The notes beneath the pieces were generated by a model. That model saw only the letters and a list, made by a program, of their open reading frames with translations. It was not told the origin of the DNA and searched no databases. Made by a program: the position numbers and the translations under genes. Below are positions 18,508 to 19,137 of a stretch of 19,137 nt of DNA, piece by piece (the first letter of the stretch is position 1; the number at the start of each line of letters is the position of its first letter). Origin of the DNA: Leucobacter sp. Lineage in GTDB: Bacteria > Actinomycetota > Actinomycetes > Actinomycetales > Microbacteriaceae. Location of the stretch: the NCBI GenBank assembly GCA_017990305.1, contig JAGNOB010000003.1, positions 1 to 19,137 of the forward strand, given 5' to 3'.

Positions 18508-18971
18508 GCGCGCTCGACGGACTGTATCAAGAGGTCATTCTCGACCATTCGAAGCGACCCATCGGCAAAGGTGAGCTGACGACGGCGGAGAACTCCCTCA
18601 CCGCGTCGCATCACGAGTTCAACCCGAGCTGCGGCGATGAGATCGACGTGTCGATCGCGGTGGATCCTGCGTCCGGCGAGATCACCTCCCTCGCGTGGGA
18701 AGGCCAGGGCTGCTCGATTTCGATGGCGTCGGCCTCCATCCTGTCGCAGATCGTGCGCGACGAGACTCTCGACGGCGCAGCAGCGCGCGAGCGGATCGCA
18801 GCATTCCGCGAGATGATCCACGGCAAGACCGCGGGCGAGCCAGATGAGGAATTGCTCGGCGACGCAATCGCGTTGCAGGGCGTCTCGAAGTTCGTCATGC
18901 GAGTGAAGTGCGCGATGCTCGCTTGGGTGGCGCTCGAGGCCGACCTGACGCAGGTCGACGCTCAGCGGTAG
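18504..18971 (+). CDS. sufU: SufU zinc-dependent sulfurtransferase
   Basis: This 155-residue partner of SufS accepts the persulfide sulfur through a zinc-bound cysteine and passes it to cluster assembly. The ligands line up with B. subtilis SufU: C43 and D45 (NPSCGDEI), C70 (GQGCSIS) and C136 (RVKCAMLAW). The stretch from GKTAGEPDEE onwards is the insertion that separates SufU from IscU scaffolds. The GTG start overlaps the sufS stop (GTGA) and has GGAGG seven bases upstream inside sufS, so the two proteins are made in a coupled way. Confidence 0.96.
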   Translation: MSALDGLYQEVILDHSKRPIGKGELTTAENSLTASHHEFNPSCGDEIDVSIAVDPASGEITSLAWEGQGCSISMASASILSQIVRDETLDGAAARERIAAFREMIHGKTAGEPDEELLGDAIALQGVSKFVMRVKCAMLAWVALEADLTQVDAQR

Positions 18972-19038
18972 CCCAGCAGCCGCTGCCGTTCCCCACACGT
19001 TGGTCTGACGGCTGCGAGCACCCTAGCGCCTGTGGATA

Positions 19039-19063
19039 GGGCCGGGTTGGTAGTGCCCGGCCC
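19039..19063. terminator. GC hairpin after sufU
   Basis: GGGCCGGG (19039-19046) and CCCGGCCC (19056-19063) are perfect complements with a nine-base loop. It lies 68 bases after the sufU stop, directly before a -10-like hexamer at 19065. It could end sufSU transcription without a U tract or serve as an operator for the next gene. Confidence 0.5.
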
Positions 19064-19064
19064 C

Positions 19065-19076
19065 CAGGCTGGTCTT
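19065..19076 (+). promoter_or_regulatory. Possible leaderless promoter of the right-edge gene
   Basis: CAGGCT (19065-19070) is followed by six bases and ATG 19077, matching the spacing at the dxr start. The first base departs from TANNNT. Confidence 0.4.
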
Positions 19077-19137
19077 ATGACCAGTTCTCACGCGTCCCCC
19101 GACCCCACGCCCACAACTACGGCACCGACCACTACCA
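19077..19137 (+). CDS. Unidentified protein, N-terminus only (cut by right edge)
   Basis: Twenty codons are visible from ATG 19077, beginning MTSSHASPDPTPTTTAPTTT. The composition is strongly Thr and Pro with no charge cluster, as in a disordered N-terminal tail ahead of a membrane or enzyme domain. No family can be assigned. The start is supported by the -10 spacing, not by a Shine-Dalgarno sequence. Confidence 0.5.
   Translation, partial: MTSSHASPDPTPTTTAPTTT

Overview
The window reads as a contiguous piece of chromosome from a high-GC actinobacterium. A Microbacteriaceae-type organism (Leucobacter or Microbacterium relatives) is my best guess. It rests on the short-form Dxr, the long LOG-family protein, the RNB ribonuclease type, SufS-SufU and the many GTG starts; no marker gene proves it. 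I saw no tRNA, rRNA, insertion sequence, phage gene or CRISPR array. Nearly all of the sequence is accounted for by 15 complete genes and two genes cut by the window edges.

Layout, left to right. Bases 1-1368 (minus) hold a DksA/TraR-type zinc-finger gene cut by the left edge, preceded by a LOG/TIGR00730 nucleotide-hydrolase-family gene that overlaps it by one base. A divergent RNB-domain ribonuclease gene follows (1415-2887, plus). It runs tail to tail into a long minus-strand block read from right to left: rsmI (15042-14227), an FKBP-type lipoprotein gene (14106-13078), dxr (13031-11952), a glycine riboswitch (about 11866-11604), gcvP-gcvT-gcvH-sdaA (11603-5649), a site-2 protease gene (rip1/rseP, 5579-4083) and ispG (4052-2901). 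Right of rsmI lie a divergent MFS transporter gene (15122-16351, plus), a convergent TRIC-type channel gene (17034-16357, minus), the divergent sufS-sufU pair (17191-18971, plus) and the first 20 codons of an unidentified Thr/Pro-rich protein (19077 to the right edge).

How the genes work together. Dxr and IspG catalyse two steps of the MEP isoprenoid pathway. The dxr-rip1-ispG order is a known actinobacterial neighbourhood, for example in mycobacteria, but here a whole glycine-catabolic cassette sits between dxr and rip1. That cassette is led by a tandem glycine riboswitch. Its P, T and H proteins and serine ammonia-lyase could, with SHMT encoded elsewhere, carry glycine through serine to pyruvate. 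SufS and SufU mobilise sulfur for Fe-S clusters, which both IspG and SdaA need.

The most striking signals are regulatory. At ten transcription-unit starts a -10-like hexamer lies 6-9 bases before the ATG or GTG, so that the mRNA would begin at or next to the start codon: leaderless transcription as the apparent rule. The gcv operon is the clear exception, with a long structured leader that ends in a hairpin covering the gcvP ribosome-binding site and TTG start. At dxr, a perfect 13-bp inverted repeat spans the -10 and the start codon. There the RNA fold would depend on whether transcription starts at dxr or reads through from the lipoprotein gene.
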